64,000 bases of DNA from Actinocorallia aurantiaca. GTDB lineage: Bacteria > Actinomycetota > Actinomycetes > Streptosporangiales > Streptosporangiaceae. The stretch lies in the NCBI RefSeq assembly GCF_039533685.1, contig NZ_BAAATZ010000035.1:1-64000 (forward strand), read 5' to 3'. Below, one piece after another: positions 7,085 through 16,298 of the stretch. Made by a program: the position numbers and the translations under genes. Under the pieces are notes generated by a model that was given only the letters and a program-made list of their open reading frames with translations, was not told the origin of the DNA and did no database searches. The stretch's first letter is position 1. Every line of letters begins with the position of its first letter.

Positions 7085-10000
7085 ATGCCCAGAACGATAA
7101 GCGTGAATTCCCGGTTGGACGGAAACCCACGTTACAGCGACGCCGATATGGAACCGCTGCTCCAGGCACTGTCCAAGCTGCGCGACGGGGACTTCAGGCC
7201 GAACTCGCTCAAGGGCCAGGGCGCCATAGCCACGGCGCTGCTCCTGGTGGACCAGATCCGCGAACGGGCCTCCCACCACCACCAGGAGGCCATCCGGGTG
7301 CGCAAGGAGGTCTCGCGCGAGGGGCGGCTGGACGAGCGGATGAACGCGGGCCCGGGAGCCGGTTCCTGGGCCGCCACCATCGACGCGTCGAACGGCCTGA
7401 TGGACGCGCTCACCGGTCCGACGGTCGCCATGGCGCAGGTGGTGGACGCGGTGGCGTCGGGGGACCTGTCGCACAAGGTGGAGCTGCGGGCCGACGGGCG
7501 GGCGCTGCGCGGGGACATGCTGCGGATGGCCCGTTCGGTCAACACCATGGTCGACCAGCTGGACACCTTCACCTCCCAGGTCACCCAGGTGGCGCGGGAG
7601 GTCGGAACGGAGGGCCGGCTGGGCGGCCAGGCTCCGCTGCGGGGGATGTCGGGCCGGTGGAGGGACGTGACGAGCGCGGTCAACACCATGGCGGGGCGCC
7701 TCACCGCGCAGGTCCGGGACATCGCGGTGGTGACGACGGCCGTGGCCAAGGGCGACCTGACCCGCAAGGTCACGGTGGAGGCGGCCGGGGAGCTGCAGGA
7801 GCTGAAGCACACCGTCAACACGATGGTCGACCAGCTGTCGGCGTTCGCCGACGAGGTCACACGCGTCGCACGCGAAGTCGGCACCGAAGGAAACCTCGGC
7901 GGACAGGCCAACGTCCGAGGCGTCAGCGGAGTCTGGAAAGACCTCACCGACAACGTCAACAACATGGCCACCAACCTGACCTACCAGGTCCGCAACATCG
8001 CACAGGTCGCTACGGCGGTGGCCCGGGGCGACCTGAGCCGCAAGATCACGGTGGACGCGCGGGGTGAGATCCTCGAGCTCAAGGACACCCTCAACACGAT
8101 GGTCGACCAATTGTCGGCCTTCGCCGACGAGGTCACCAGAGTCGCACGCGAAGTCGGCACCGAAGGAAACCTCGGCGGACAAGCCAACGTCCGAGGCGTC
8201 AGCGGAGTCTGGAAAGACCTCACCGACAACGTCAACAACATGGCCACCAACCTGACCTACCAGGTCCGCAACATCGCACAGGTGACCAAGGCCGTCGCGC
8301 ACGGCGACCTGTCCAAGAAGATCACGGTGAACGCCCAGGGCGAGATCCTCGAGCTCAAGGACACCGTCAACACGATGGTCGACCAGCTGTCGGCGTTCGC
8401 CGACGAGGTCACCAGAGTCGCACGCGAAGTCGGCACCGAAGGAAACCTCGGCGGACAAGCCAACGTCCGAGGCGTCAGCGGAGTCTGGAAAGACCTCACC
8501 GACAACGTCAACAACATGGCCACCAACCTGACCTACCAGGTCCGCAACATCGCACAGGTCGCCACCGCGGTGGCCGAGGGCGACCTGTCCAAGAAGATTG
8601 ACGTGGACGCCCGGGGCGAGATCCTCGAGTTGAAGAACACCCTCAACACGATGGTCGACCAGCTGTCGGCGTTCGCCGACGAGGTCACCAGAGTCGCACG
8701 CGAAGTCGGCACCGAAGGAAACCTCGGCGGACAAGCCAACGTCCGAGGCGTCAGCGGAGTCTGGAAAGACCTCACCGACAACGTCAACGGCATGGCGACG
8801 AACCTGACCTACCAGGTCCGCAACATCGCACAGGTCACGACGGCCGTCGCGCACGGCGACCTCACCCTCAAGATCGACGTGGACGCGCGGGGCGAGATCC
8901 TCGCGCTGAAGACGACCATCAACACCATGGTCGACACCCTGTCCTCCTTCGCCTCGGAGGTCACCAGGGTCGCCCGCGAGGTGGGTTCGGAGGGCCGGCT
9001 CGGCGGTCAGGCCAAGGTCGAAGGCGTCTCGGGCACCTGGAAGGGCCTGACCGAGAGCGTGAACGAACTCGCCTCCAACCTGACCACCCAGGTGCGGGCG
9101 ATCGCCGAGGTCGCCTCCGGCGTGGCCAGCGGAGACCTCACCCGCAAGATCGACGTCGAGGCCAGGGGGGAGGTCGCCGAGCTCAAGGACAACGTCAACC
9201 TGATGGTGGCCAACCTGCGCGAGACCACCCGGGCCAACGAGGAGCAGGACTGGCTGAAGACCAACCTGGCCCGGATCGGCCGGCTCATGCAGGGCCAGCG
9301 CGATCTGACCCAGGTCTCGCAGCTCATCATGAACGAGCTCACCCAGACGGTCGGCGCGCAGCACGGCGCGCTGTACCTGTCGAACGGCGAGGAGCTGGTG
9401 CTGACCGCCGGTTACGGGCTGGCCCGCGACTCGGTGGGGCGGGTCAGGTTCGCGCTGGGAGAGGGCCTGGTCGGGCAGGCGGCGATGGAGCGCCGCACGC
9501 TCCACGTCCGCGAGGTGCCCCGCGGCTATCTGAAGATCAGGTCCGGGCTGGGCGCCGCGGCGCCGGCGAGCGTGATCGTCATGCCGATCGTCTTCGAGGA
9601 GCAGGTGCTCGGCGCGATCGAGCTGGCCGCCTTCGACGGCTTCAACCCGGTGCACCTGGCCTTCTTCGACCAGTTCACCGAGACGATGGCCGTCACCATC
9701 AACGCCATCATCGCCACGACCCGGACCGCCTCGCTGCTGGAGGAGTCCCAGCGGCTCACCCACGAGCTGCAGGAGCGCTCCGACGAGCTGCAGCGCCAGC
9801 AGGGCGAGCTGCGCCGCTCCAACACCGAGCTGGAGGAGAAGGCCGCGCTGCTGGCCAAGCAGAACCGCGCGATCGAGATCCAGAACTTCCAGATCGAGCA
9901 GGCGCGGCGGGCGCTGGAGGAGCGGGCCGAGCAGCTGGCGGTCTCCTCGCGCTACAAGTCGGAGTTCCTGGCGAACATGTCGCACGAGCTGCGCACTCCG

Positions 10001-11179
10001 CTCAACAGCCTGCTGGTGCTGGCCAAGCTGCTGTCGGAGAACACCGAGGGGAACCTGACCGCCAAGCAGGTGGAGTTCGCCCGGACGATCCACGACTCGG
10101 GCACCGACCTGCTCCAGCTCATCAACGACATCCTCGACCTGGAGAAGGTCGAGGCGGGGAAGATGGACATCCACCCGCAGCCGCTGGAGCTCGCGAAGCT
10201 GGTGGACTACATGGACGCCACGTTCCGGCCGATGGCCGCGGACAAGGACCTGGAGTTCGACGCCAGGGTCGAGCCGGGCACACCCGCCACGCTGTTCACC
10301 GACGAGCAGCGGGTCGAGCAGGTGCTGCGCAACCTGCTGTCGAACGCGGTGAAGTTCACCTCCGAGGGCAAGACCGAGCTGGTGATCGGCCCGGCCACCC
10401 CCGAGGAGGTCGCGGCCTCCCGGCTGCAGGACGCCGAGCCGCTGGTGGCCTTCCGGGTCTTCGACACCGGGATCGGCATCAGCCCGGACAAGCTGCAACT
10501 GATCTTCGAGGCCTTCCAGCAGGCGGACGGCACGACCAGCCGCCGGTACGGCGGCACCGGGCTGGGCCTGTCGATCAGCCGGAACATCGCCCAGCTGCTG
10601 AACGGCGAGATCCAGGCCGAGAGCGAGGTGGGCAAGGGCAGCGTCTTCTCGCTCCTGCTGCCGGTGGACTACCAGGGGGCGCCCTCGGACCTGCCGGCGC
10701 CCGCCGTGCCCCAGCAGCCGTCGCGGTCCGTGGAGGACCTGGCGCTCCTCCCGACGGAGGAGGACGAGCCCGCGGAGCACCTCGATCTGGTCCTGTCGGG
10801 GAAGAAGGTCCTGGTCGTCGATGACGACGTCCGGAACGTGTTCGCGCTCACCAGCGTGCTGGAGGGGTACGGCATGGACGTGCTGTACGCCGAGGACGGC
10901 CAGGCGGGCATAGACCTGCTGCAGCGCAACCCCGACGCCGCGATCGTCCTGATGGACGTGATGATGCCGGGCCTGGACGGCTACGCCACCACCGAGGCGA
11001 TCAGGAACATGCCGCAGTTCTCCGAGCTGCCCATCATCATGATCACGGCCAAGGTGATGCAGGGCGACCGGGAGGCGAGCCTGGCGGCCGGCGCCTCCGA
11101 CTATGTCGCCAAACCGGTGGACATCGACAATCTGCTGAGTGTCATGCGCACCTGGCTGCAGAACCCGGAGGTGGGCTGA
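7085..11179 (+). CDS. hybrid histidine kinase with seven tandem HAMP domains
   Basis: A 1364-residue soluble kinase with no membrane segment or signal peptide. Seven HAMP units spaced about 92 residues apart start near residue 110; each carries a VAxGDLxxK(V/I) motif. They are followed by a GAF domain (about 735-880), a coiled coil (about 885-960), HisKA with phospho-acceptor H967 in NMSHELRTPLN, HATPase_c (GTGLGLSISRNIAQ) and a C-terminal receiver with phospho-acceptor D1291 in VLMDVMMPGLDGY. This layout resembles group III fungal kinases such as Nik1/Os-1, where HAMP repeats sense osmotic stress. AGGAG at 7074-7078 supports the start. A response regulator gene follows after 3 nt. The stimulus is unknown. 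Confidence 0.92.
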   Translation: MPRTISVNSRLDGNPRYSDADMEPLLQALSKLRDGDFRPNSLKGQGAIATALLLVDQIRERASHHHQEAIRVRKEVSREGRLDERMNAGPGAGSWAATIDASNGLMDALTGPTVAMAQVVDAVASGDLSHKVELRADGRALRGDMLRMARSVNTMVDQLDTFTSQVTQVAREVGTEGRLGGQAPLRGMSGRWRDVTSAVNTMAGRLTAQVRDIAVVTTAVAKGDLTRKVTVEAAGELQELKHTVNTMVDQLSAFADEVTRVAREVGTEGNLGGQANVRGVSGVWKDLTDNVNNMATNLTYQVRNIAQVATAVARGDLSRKITVDARGEILELKDTLNTMVDQLSAFADEVTRVAREVGTEGNLGGQANVRGVSGVWKDLTDNVNNMATNLTYQVRNIAQVTKAVAHGDLSKKITVNAQGEILELKDTVNTMVDQLSAFADEVTRVAREVGTEGNLGGQANVRGVSGVWKDLTDNVNNMATNLTYQVRNIAQVATAVAEGDLSKKIDVDARGEILELKNTLNTMVDQLSAFADEVTRVAREVGTEGNLGGQANVRGVSGVWKDLTDNVNGMATNLTYQVRNIAQVTTAVAHGDLTLKIDVDARGEILALKTTINTMVDTLSSFASEVTRVAREVGSEGRLGGQAKVEGVSGTWKGLTESVNELASNLTTQVRAIAEVASGVASGDLTRKIDVEARGEVAELKDNVNLMVANLRETTRANEEQDWLKTNLARIGRLMQGQRDLTQVSQLIMNELTQTVGAQHGALYLSNGEELVLTAGYGLARDSVGRVRFALGEGLVGQAAMERRTLHVREVPRGYLKIRSGLGAAAPASVIVMPIVFEEQVLGAIELAAFDGFNPVHLAFFDQFTETMAVTINAIIATTRTASLLEESQRLTHELQERSDELQRQQGELRRSNTELEEKAALLAKQNRAIEIQNFQIEQARRALEERAEQLAVSSRYKSEFLANMSHELRTPLNSLLVLAKLLSENTEGNLTAKQVEFARTIHDSGTDLLQLINDILDLEKVEAGKMDIHPQPLELAKLVDYMDATFRPMAADKDLEFDARVEPGTPATLFTDEQRVEQVLRNLLSNAVKFTSEGKTELVIGPATPEEVAASRLQDAEPLVAFRVFDTGIGISPDKLQLIFEAFQQADGTTSRRYGGTGLGLSISRNIAQLLNGEIQAESEVGKGSVFSLLLPVDYQGAPSDLPAPAVPQQPSRSVEDLALLPTEEDEPAEHLDLVLSGKKVLVVDDDVRNVFALTSVLEGYGMDVLYAEDGQAGIDLLQRNPDAAIVLMDVMMPGLDGYATTEAIRNMPQFSELPIIMITAKVMQGDREASLAAGASDYVAKPVDIDNLLSVMRTWLQNPEVG
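7816..8836 (+). repeat. 276-bp tandem repeats inside the kinase gene
   Basis: Four copies of a block of about 190 bp recur with an exact 276-bp period (starting near 7816, 8092, 8368 and 8644). They are almost identical in DNA, including silent positions, while the segments between them (HAMP core motifs) differ. The conserved blocks use A-ending codons such as GTCGCACGCGAAGTC that are unusual for the rest of the gene. This points to recent duplication or gene conversion. Confidence 0.85.
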
Positions 11180-11182
11180 ACG

Positions 11183-11677
<495 letters not shown>

Positions 11678-11700
11678 GTCCTGTGCCAATATCTGGGGAT

Positions 11701-12759
11701 ATGTTCGTTGAAAGAAAAATCGAGTTGGTCTTCGGTGACCTGAGCCGACAGGCTCAGACCCACACCAACCTCTCGGCGGTGCGCAAAGAGGGACGGTGCC
11801 TCTGGGTGGCCGGCGACGAGACCGCCACCATCGAACGCCTCACCGAGACGCACGACGCCGACGGGGTCCTCACCGGCTACTCCGACGAGGTGACCTACCG
11901 GCTCGCGGACTTCGTCGACCTGCCCGCGGGCCCCGACGAGGAGGCCGACATCGAGGGCCTGGCCAGCGGGGACGGCTGGCTGTGGGCGATCGGCTCGCAC
12001 AGCCTGAAGCGCAAGCGGGTCAAGCCCGAGCACCCCGCCCGCAAGTCCCGCCGCCGCCTGGCGACGGTCGTGCGCGAGGAGAACCGCTACATCCTGGTGC
12101 GGCTGCCCCTGGAGGAGGGGCCCGACGGGCTGCCGACGCCCGTGCGCAGGGCCGCCGACGGCCGGACCGCCGCCGTCCTGGGCGGGCGCGGCGACTCCCT
12201 CGCCGACCTGCTGCGCGACGACCCCCACATCGCTCCGTTCCTCTCCATCCCGTCCAAGGACAACGGCGTGGACGTCGAGGGCCTGGCCCTCCACGGCGAC
12301 CGCCTGTACGTCGGCTTCCGCGGGCCGGTCCTGCGCGGCTGGGCCGCGATGGTGGAGGTCTGGCCCGAGACCGACCCCTACGACGAGCACCGCCTGCGGC
12401 TGCGCGCCGTGGACGGCGTCCGCTACCGCTCCCACTTCCTGGACCTGCGCGGCCTCGGGATCCGCGACCTGTGCCCGGACGGCGACGACCTGCTCGTCCT
12501 GGCGGGCCCGTCGATGTCCCTGAGCGGCCCGGTGCGCCTGTTCCGCTGGAAGGACGCCGTGAAGTGCGACGCCCCCGAGTTCGTGCGGGACCTCCTGCAC
12601 GTCGGCGACCTGCCGCACGGTGACGGCGAGGACCACGCCGAGGGCATCGCCGTCGTCGCCGACCGGCTCCTCGTCGTCTACGACAGCCCCGCCGCGGAGC
12701 GCCACACCCCGGCCGGCGGCATGCTCGCCGACCTGCTCCTTCTCCCGAGGGAGGGGTGA
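11701..12759 (+). CDS. DUF3616 domain protein
   Basis: A 352-residue protein of the DUF3616 family, whose function is unknown. Visible family features are the N-terminal SAVRKEGRCLWVAGDETATIERL, the DIEGLASGDGWLWAIGSHSLKRK block, DVEGLALHGDRLYVGFRGP, and the C-terminal EDHAEGIAVVADRLLVVYDSP. Repeated aromatic/glycine strands look like a beta-propeller, as in strictosidine-synthase-like proteins; this is inference. The ATG at 11701 follows GGGGAT; a GTG at 11683 in the same frame is possible and would add 6 residues. The first codons are A/T-rich compared with the rest. No signal peptide. Confidence 0.75.
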   Translation: MFVERKIELVFGDLSRQAQTHTNLSAVRKEGRCLWVAGDETATIERLTETHDADGVLTGYSDEVTYRLADFVDLPAGPDEEADIEGLASGDGWLWAIGSHSLKRKRVKPEHPARKSRRRLATVVREENRYILVRLPLEEGPDGLPTPVRRAADGRTAAVLGGRGDSLADLLRDDPHIAPFLSIPSKDNGVDVEGLALHGDRLYVGFRGPVLRGWAAMVEVWPETDPYDEHRLRLRAVDGVRYRSHFLDLRGLGIRDLCPDGDDLLVLAGPSMSLSGPVRLFRWKDAVKCDAPEFVRDLLHVGDLPHGDGEDHAEGIAVVADRLLVVYDSPAAERHTPAGGMLADLLLLPREG

Positions 12760-12810
12760 CCTCACCCTCCAGAACGGGTGATCTCTCTCCTTTCCGGGCA
12801 CTGACCGTGC

Positions 12811-13731
12811 GTGAGCACGGCAACCTCCTTCGTGACCGGCACGGGCATGGGACTGCTCGCCGGCCTCACCACCTGCGCCGCACTGCACACCGGGCTCCTC
12901 GCCGGACTGGCGGGCCGACCGGGCGGCCCGGCCCGGCTCGTCGCGTCCTTCCTCACCGGTAAGCTCGCCGCCCACACCGCCCTGGGGGCGCTCCTCGGCG
13001 GTGTCGGCGCGGCGGTCCAGCCCGGCCCCCCGGCCCGAGGGCTCCTGCTGATGCTCTCCGCGGTGCTCCTGGCGTTCTTCGCGCTCCGCCTGCTCAGACC
13101 CCGTCCCCCCGACCACGGCTGCCCGCGGCCCTCCCGGCTCGGCCATCCCCTGCTCGTCGGCGCGGCCACCGTCCTGGTCCCCTGCGGCATCACGCTGTCC
13201 GCCGAACTGCTGGCCGTCGCCTCGGGCTCACCCCTGACCGGCGCGGCCGTCATGGCGGGCTTCGTCCTGGGAACCGCTCCGCTCACCGGGATCCTCGGCC
13301 TGAGCGTCTCCCTGCTGCACGGCCTCCCCGCACGCCTCCTCGGCGTGGCCCTGCTGGGAGTCGCGGCCTGGACGATGGCCGGAGGCCTCCGCCTCGGCGG
13401 CTGGCTTCCCGACACCGGCCGTGCGCCGCCCGTCGACGCCCGCCACGTCGCCACCGACGCCTCCGGGGTCCAGACCATCACCGTCCACGCCCTGGACGAC
13501 GGCTACCGCCCCGCCCTCCTGTCGGCCCGCGCCGGAGTCCCCACCGTCCTGGTGCTCAGCACCAGCGGCACGACCGGCTGCACCCGGGCCTTCACCCTTC
13601 CCCGGCGCGGCACGTCGCTGCTCCTGCCCGAGAGCGGGCGGACCCGGATCGAGCTGGGCACTCCCCCGCCCGGCCGCCTGGGCTTCGTCTGCGCCGCGGG
13701 CCACTACCCCGGCTCGATCACCTTCAGGTGA
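12811..13731 (+). CDS. TauE/SafE-like membrane protein fused to a cupredoxin-like domain
   Basis: A 306-residue protein. Residues about 5-200 hold six or so hydrophobic segments with the TauE/SafE (UreH-like) pattern: LAGLTTCAALHTGLLAGLAG, then VLVPCGITLSAELLAVASGS, then TAPLTGILG. After residue 205 a soluble, beta-rich domain follows (VQTITVHALDDGYRPALLSARAGVPTVL) that ends in FVCAAGHYPGSITF. The C-x3-H pair near the end together with an upstream TGC cysteine looks like a degenerate type 1 copper site. Relatives with this fusion occur in metal-handling contexts; copper or other metal transport is inference. The GTG start lies 51 nt after the DUF3616 gene. It overlaps convergent galT by 8 bp. 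Confidence 0.72.
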   Translation: MSTATSFVTGTGMGLLAGLTTCAALHTGLLAGLAGRPGGPARLVASFLTGKLAAHTALGALLGGVGAAVQPGPPARGLLLMLSAVLLAFFALRLLRPRPPDHGCPRPSRLGHPLLVGAATVLVPCGITLSAELLAVASGSPLTGAAVMAGFVLGTAPLTGILGLSVSLLHGLPARLLGVALLGVAAWTMAGGLRLGGWLPDTGRAPPVDARHVATDASGVQTITVHALDDGYRPALLSARAGVPTVLVLSTSGTTGCTRAFTLPRRGTSLLLPESGRTRIELGTPPPGRLGFVCAAGHYPGSITFR

Positions 13732-14779
13732 AGGGGGGCAGGGCGTCGCGGAGCATCCGGGCCGCCTGCTCCGGGCTGACGTCGTTGATGAAGGTGCCCA
13801 TGGCCGACTCCGAGGCCGCCAGGTACTTGAGCTTGCCCGGCGCCCTGCGGATGGAGAAGAGCTGGAGGTGCAGGCGGAAGGTCTCGCGGGCCTGGTTGAC
13901 GGGGGCCTGGAACCAGGCGGCGATGTAGGGCAGGGGGAGGTCGAAGAGGGCGTCGAAACGGCGGAGGACGTCGAGGTAGAGGGGGGCGAAGGCGTCGCGC
14001 TCCTCCTCGGTCAGGGCCGGGATGTCGGGCAGCTGGCGGTGGGGGTAGAAGTGCACCTCGAACGGCCAGCGGGCGGCGCGGGGGACGAAGGCCGTCCAGT
14101 GCTCGTTGGCCGCCACCACGCGCTCGTCGGACTGCTCGCGTGACAGGCGGTAGCCGAAGGCGCCGGGGTCGCTCTCCAGGTAGAGCAGGATCTGGCGGAC
14201 GTTCGGGGGGATGAAGGGATAGCCGTAGATCTGCCCGTGGGGGTGGGAGAGGGTGACGCCGATCTCCTCCCCCCTGTTCTCGAAGGGGAAGACCTGTTCG
14301 ACGCCGGGCAGGGCCGACATCGCCTCGGTGCGGGCCGCCCACACGTCCAGGACCAGGCGGACGTCCCTCGCGTCCAGTTCCGCGAAGGAGCCCTCGTGGT
14401 CGGGGGTGAAGCACATGACCTCGGCGCGCCCCTCCCCGGGGCGGATGCCGGGCATGATGCGGTTCTCGGAGGTCCGGTCGCTGAACGAGGGGAACCGGTT
14501 CTCGAAGGTCACTACGCGGTAGGGGCCCGGCACCTCCGAGCGGAACTCCGGAGTGGACGGGCAGAGCGGGCAGTGGGTGCTGGGCGGCTGGAAGGTGCGT
14601 TCCTGGCGGTGGGCCGCCACGGCCACCCAGTCGCCGCGCATCGGGTCGAAACGCAGTTCCGAGGCCGGCGGGGGCGGCGGGAGCTCACGCGTGTCCTCGC
14701 CCTGCCGGGGCGGGTCGCCCGGCAGGTCGAAGTAGATGAGCTCCCGGCCGTCCGCGAGCTGGATCGGAGTGCTCCTCAT
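13724..14779 (-). CDS. galT: galactose-1-phosphate uridylyltransferase
   Basis: A 351-residue GalT, the Leloir enzyme exchanging UMP between UDP-glucose and galactose 1-phosphate. The zinc cysteines are in CPLCPSTPEF, the catalytic HPH motif is in SHPHGQIYGYPFIP, and further metal/substrate residues lie in WPFEVHFYPHRQLP. The open frame continues upstream through gltX in this phase, but the family N-terminus begins at the ATG at 14779 (RSTPIQLADGRELIYFD). No galE or galK is adjacent. It sits 38 nt downstream of gltX on the same strand and may be cotranscribed. Confidence 0.93.
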   Translation of the reverse strand: MRSTPIQLADGRELIYFDLPGDPPRQGEDTRELPPPPPASELRFDPMRGDWVAVAAHRQERTFQPPSTHCPLCPSTPEFRSEVPGPYRVVTFENRFPSFSDRTSENRIMPGIRPGEGRAEVMCFTPDHEGSFAELDARDVRLVLDVWAARTEAMSALPGVEQVFPFENRGEEIGVTLSHPHGQIYGYPFIPPNVRQILLYLESDPGAFGYRLSREQSDERVVAANEHWTAFVPRAARWPFEVHFYPHRQLPDIPALTEEERDAFAPLYLDVLRRFDALFDLPLPYIAAWFQAPVNQARETFRLHLQLFSIRRAPGKLKYLAASESAMGTFINDVSPEQAARMLRDALPPFT

Positions 14780-14817
14780 AGGACCACTCTGTCCCCTTAT
14801 GTCCAAAACGGAACCGA

Positions 14818-16194
14818 TCAGGAGGTCAAACGTGCCCGAGCCGCGGCGATCCGGGCCAGGGTGCGCTCGCGGCCCAGGACCTCCAGCGACTCGAACAGCG
14901 GCAGGCCGACGGTGCGGCCGGTGGCGGCGACCCGGACGGGGGCCTGGGCCTTGCCGAGCTTCAGTCCGAAGCGGGCGCCGACCTCCTCCAGACGGCTCTT
15001 GAGCTCCTCCGCGGTCCAGGGGGCCTCGCGGTAGGCCTCCTCTGTGGCGGCGAGCAGCTCGGCGGCCGGCTCCTTCATGCCCTTGTTCCAGGACTGCTCG
15101 TCGAAGACGGGCTCGTCCAGGAAGGCGAAGTCCAGCAGGTCGTGCAGCTCCGACAGGACCCCCACGCGCGTCTGGGCCAGCTCGGCGAGCTGGGCGAAGA
15201 CCTTGCGGTCCCAGGCCGGGTCCAGGTAGGGCTCGCTCTGCTCGATGAACCTCTCCAGCGGCAGCGCGCGGATGTACTCGCCGTTGATGGCGCGCAGCTT
15301 CTTGACGTCGAAGAAAGCCGGAGAGGTGTTGACGTCCTCGAGCCTGAACTCGGCGACCATCTCGTCCCAGGGGAGGATCTCGCGGTCGCCCGAGGGGGCC
15401 CAGCCCAGCAGCATCAGGTAGTTGACCATGGCGTCGGCCAGGTAGCCCTCGGCCTGGTAGTCCTCCAGGGCCACCTTGTCGCGCCGCTTGGACAGCTTCT
15501 GGCGCTTCTCGTTGACGATCACCGGCACGTGCGCCCAGACCGGCGGGGCCGCCCCCAGCGCCTCCCACAACAGCTGCTGCTTGGGGGTGTTGGACAGGTG
15601 CTCGTCGCCGCGCACGACCTGGGTGATGCCCATCTCGATGTCGTCGACGACGTTGGCGAGGATGAACAGGGGCGAACCGTCGCTGCGGGCGATCCCGAAG
15701 TCCTCCATCGCGGCGTTGGGGAACTCCACCCGGCCGCGGATCTCGTCCTGGACGACGGTGGCGCCCTCGTCGGGGGTGCGGAAGCGCACCAGGCCCTCGG
15801 CCAGGCCCCGGTCGCGGCAGTGCCCGTCGTAGCCGCGGTTGGGGTCGCCGGTGCGGGCGATGACCTGCTGGCGGTCGCAGTCGCAGTGGTAGGCCCTGCC
15901 CCCGGCGAGCAGCCCCCGCACCGCCGCGCGGTGCTGCGGCTCCTGCGCGGACTGCATGCGCGGGCCCTCGAAGTGGGAAGACTCGCTGTGGATGCCGATC
16001 CAGGCGAGCGCGGAGATGATCCCCTCGGTCCACTCGGGCCGGTTGCGGTTGGCGTCGGTGTCCTCGATCCGCAGGACGAAGGTGCCGCCGCTCTGCTGGG
16101 CGATCGCCCAGTTGAAGAGGGCGGAGCGGGCACCTCCGACATGGAACATGCCGGTGGGGGACGGAGCGAAGCGTACGCGGACATCGGAAGACAT
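14818..16194 (-). CDS. gltX: glutamyl-tRNA synthetase
   Basis: A 458-residue class I glutamyl-tRNA synthetase. The N-terminal signature is FAPSPTGMFHVGGARSALFN (HIGH box as HVGG) and the KMSKS box is KLSKRRDKVAL near residue 232. A zinc-like segment YHCDCDRQQV is present. The length is slightly short of the usual 465-490 residues but no domain is missing. As in other actinobacteria it probably charges both tRNA-Glu and tRNA-Gln, the latter corrected by GatCAB; this is family knowledge. The upstream gap to 16298 is A/T-rich and likely carries divergent promoters. Confidence 0.95.
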   Translation of the reverse strand: MSSDVRVRFAPSPTGMFHVGGARSALFNWAIAQQSGGTFVLRIEDTDANRNRPEWTEGIISALAWIGIHSESSHFEGPRMQSAQEPQHRAAVRGLLAGGRAYHCDCDRQQVIARTGDPNRGYDGHCRDRGLAEGLVRFRTPDEGATVVQDEIRGRVEFPNAAMEDFGIARSDGSPLFILANVVDDIEMGITQVVRGDEHLSNTPKQQLLWEALGAAPPVWAHVPVIVNEKRQKLSKRRDKVALEDYQAEGYLADAMVNYLMLLGWAPSGDREILPWDEMVAEFRLEDVNTSPAFFDVKKLRAINGEYIRALPLERFIEQSEPYLDPAWDRKVFAQLAELAQTRVGVLSELHDLLDFAFLDEPVFDEQSWNKGMKEPAAELLAATEEAYREAPWTAEELKSRLEEVGARFGLKLGKAQAPVRVAATGRTVGLPLFESLEVLGRERTLARIAAARARLTS

Positions 16195-16298
16195 GGTCCA
16201 AGCCTAGCGCCGACCAGAGGAAACAGAATAACCTTTCGAATGTTAGGCTTTTTGCCATAAATTTTTCTCTGATCTAGCACTATTTCGGGAGGTATGCC

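Noticed and set aside
13724..16258. A single 844-residue protein covering galT and gltX.
   Set aside because: Only the part below 14779 is GalT; the upstream half is the wrong phase of gltX, whose real frame is clear.
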